From positions 1-14,390 of the forward strand of contig CAMWVM010000012.1 in assembly GCA_947177715.1 (NCBI GenBank): a stretch of DNA of 14,390 nt, given 5' to 3'. Positions 12,758 through 14,390 of this stretch are shown piece after piece. Numbering within the stretch: the first letter of the stretch is position 1; each line of letters starts with the position of its first letter. Source of the DNA: an uncultured Ruminococcus sp. Lineage in GTDB: Bacteria > Bacillota > Clostridia > Oscillospirales > Ruminococcaceae. Below the pieces are notes generated by a model. The model did no database searches. It was not told where the DNA came from and worked only from the letters and a program-made list of their open reading frames with translations. The position numbers and the translations under genes were made by a program.

Positions 12758-14390
12758 ATATAGCATCTACTGCTAACTCTCCATCACGCTCAGTAATTCC
12801 AAGACCTGATATACTTCCCTCGCCCTTATCAATAAGGATTTCAGCAATTTTATCCTCAATTTCATTTCTGATAACATGGCGAATATCTCTTGCCCCCAAC
12901 TTTTTATTGAAAGCTTTGTGGGCAATAAGCTTTAATGCAGAATCATCGTAGCTTAGCTTAATTCCCTTTTCAATAAGAGGCTCTTTCATTTCATTGAGCA
13001 TAAGACCGGCAATTCCTGCATAATCCTCTTCGGTGAGCGGATTAAACACAACGATTTCATCCACTCTTCCTAAGAATTCCGGTCTTAGGAATTCTCTCAG
13101 GGCTTTCATAGCTTTTTCTGAAGATATCTCAGCGTCTGTCTTATTAAAACCGACGCCCGTATCCTTGTCAGTTGAACCTGCATTTGAAGTCATGACAATT
13201 ACAGTGTTTTCAAAGGAAACAGAACGTCCCTGAGAATCGTTTATTTTTCCCTCGTCAAGTATTTGCAGCAGTATATTCATTACATCAGGGTGAGCTTTTT
13301 CGATTTCATCAAAAAGCACAACTGAATATGGTCTTCTGCGGACTTTCTCGGTAAGCTGTCCCGCTTCGTCAAAGCCTACATATCCCGGAGGAGAACCGAT
13401 AAGCTTTGAAACTGAGTGCTTCTCCATAAATTCAGACATATCAACCCTGATAAGGGGTTCAGTTGCGTCAAACAATTCTTCGCCCAAAGCCTTTACAAGC
13501 TCGGTTTTACCCACTCCTGTTGGTCCTACAAATATGAATGATGCAGGTCTTCGGCGTTTTGAAAGCTGTATTCTTGTTCTCTTTATAGCTTTTGCGACCT
13601 TATCGACAGCCTGTTCCTGTCCTAAAACTCTTGCAGATAAAGCGGTCTTTAAATTACGGATTTTCTCATATTCCGTTTCTACAATTTTATTTGAGGGAAT
13701 ACCGGTCCAAAGTTCGATAACCTTAGATAAATCCGAATCTGTTACCTTGATATCCTTGACAATGTTTTCTACTTCTTCAAGACGATTTTTGATTCTTGAA
13801 ATCTCCGCTTTTTCTGTAGCCATTATCTCATAATCAGGATTTTCCTTGGTTTCATAATCCGTCATAAGATTCTCATGCTTATGGAGTTCTTCGTTAAGCT
13901 CCTCAAATTCGGCAAGCTCAGGACTTCTTATGCTTGCACAAGCACATGCTTCGTCCAGCAAATCTATAGCTTTATCCGGCAAAAATCTATCGTTAATATA
14001 TCTTTCGGATAAAACTGCACACATTTTTATCAGTTCATCTGAAATTTTGACTCTATGATAGTTTTCATAATATTTTTTTATCCCCATCAGTATTGAAACA
14101 GTATCATCAACTGTTGGTTCAGACACAGTAACAGGCTGAAAACGTCTTTCCAAAGCAGAATCCTTTTCGATATGCTTACGATATTCCTTAAATGTTGTCG
14201 CACCGATGACCTGTACTTCTCCTCTTGATAGTGCAGGCTTAAGGATATTGGCTGCATTCATTGTACCCTCTGAATCACCAGTTCCCACAAGGTTATGAAC
14301 TTCGTCGATAAAGAGGATTACATTGCCTTGGCTTTTTACCTCTTCCACAAGTCCTTTGCATCTGCTTTCAAACTGTCCTCTGAATTGAGT
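12756..14390 (-). CDS. clpC: ATP-dependent Clp protease ATP-binding subunit ClpC, C-terminal part (cut by window edge)
   Basis: ClpC is a double-AAA+ unfoldase that feeds proteins to the ClpP peptidase. The frame is open to the window edge, giving 544 residues. The N-domain and the first Walker A lie outside. Present are TQFRGQFESR, D1 Walker B VILFIDEVHNLVG at about 24-36, GATTFKEYRKHIEKDSALERRF, a short charged middle region with the conserved SKVIELWTGIPSNKI, D2 Walker A GPTGVGKTEL at about 289-298, D2 Walker B VVLFDEIEKAHPDV, and the tripeptide loop TGVGFN expected for ClpP docking. The VGF loop argues for a ClpP partner rather than ClpB. The short middle domain also rules out ClpB. The usual ctsR/mcsA/mcsB neighbours would be off the right edge and cannot be checked. 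The gene is followed by the bidirectional terminator. Confidence 0.93.
   Translation of the reverse strand, partial: TQFRGQFESRCKGLVEEVKSQGNVILFIDEVHNLVGTGDSEGTMNAANILKPALSRGEVQVIGATTFKEYRKHIEKDSALERRFQPVTVSEPTVDDTVSILMGIKKYYENYHRVKISDELIKMCAVLSERYINDRFLPDKAIDLLDEACACASIRSPELAEFEELNEELHKHENLMTDYETKENPDYEIMATEKAEISRIKNRLEEVENIVKDIKVTDSDLSKVIELWTGIPSNKIVETEYEKIRNLKTALSARVLGQEQAVDKVAKAIKRTRIQLSKRRRPASFIFVGPTGVGKTELVKALGEELFDATEPLIRVDMSEFMEKHSVSKLIGSPPGYVGFDEAGQLTEKVRRRPYSVVLFDEIEKAHPDVMNILLQILDEGKINDSQGRSVSFENTVIVMTSNAGSTDKDTGVGFNKTDAEISSEKAMKALREFLRPEFLGRVDEIVVFNPLTEEDYAGIAGLMLNEMKEPLIEKGIKLSYDDSALKLIAHKAFNKKLGARDIRHVIRNEIEDKIAEILIDKGEGSISGLGITERDGELAVDAI

Overview
The window looks like a chromosomal segment of a low-GC Firmicute of class Clostridia. 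The ACC/FAS-II gene set with FabK as enoyl reductase, the sporulation-type amidase CwlD, ClpC and the AGGAGG-type ribosome binding sites all fit this. My best guess is the Ruminococcaceae/Oscillospiraceae side of the class, but this is an impression and not a demonstrated placement. No rRNA, tRNA, CRISPR array, transposase or phage gene was seen.

Layout. Positions 1-951 hold the 5' part of secA (minus strand, running off the left edge), with a near-perfect sigma-A promoter at 1030-1058. From 11076 down to 1155, all on the minus strand, lies a fatty-acid synthesis cluster read in the order fabH - unknown 131-aa gene - fabK - phospholipase C-like gene - fabG - (225-bp gap with repeats) - fabF - accB - fabZ - unknown 64-aa gene - accC - accD - accA - acpP. 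A clear intrinsic terminator follows at 1103-1137. Most junctions are 5-50 nt and accD/accA overlap by 8 nt, so the cluster is probably one operon, with possible internal promoters ahead of fabF and perhaps acpP. cwlD (11568-12302) is the only plus-strand gene. The right end (12756-14390) is the C-terminal 544 residues of ClpC, minus strand, running off the right edge.

How the genes work together. AccABCD makes malonyl-CoA using biotin carried on AccB. FabH starts chains on AcpP. FabF elongates, FabG reduces the ketoacyl group, FabZ dehydrates and FabK (FMN enoyl-ACP reductase) finishes each cycle. The malonyl-CoA:ACP transacylase FabD, which usually sits between fabK and fabG in clostridial clusters, is absent. 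A zinc-dependent phospholipase C-like gene occupies that place. Two further unrecognised small genes are embedded in the operon.

Non-coding structure is the most unusual part. (i) A family of ~80-98-bp units occurs as tandem pairs in two places, between fabG and fabF and between cwlD and clpC. Its GC-rich hairpin shows compensatory base changes around an invariant loop. (ii) A perfect 16-bp palindrome lies inside a 19-bp promoter spacer ahead of fabF. (iii) A 104-bp element with 11-bp terminal inverted repeats lies between fabH and cwlD. A 27-nt part of it recurs in inverted orientation just after the clpC stop codon, so cwlD is bracketed by inverted repeats. (iv) A possible ribosome-binding-site sequestering leader precedes fabG.

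All calls come from reading the sequence and recognising protein families. No database search was possible.
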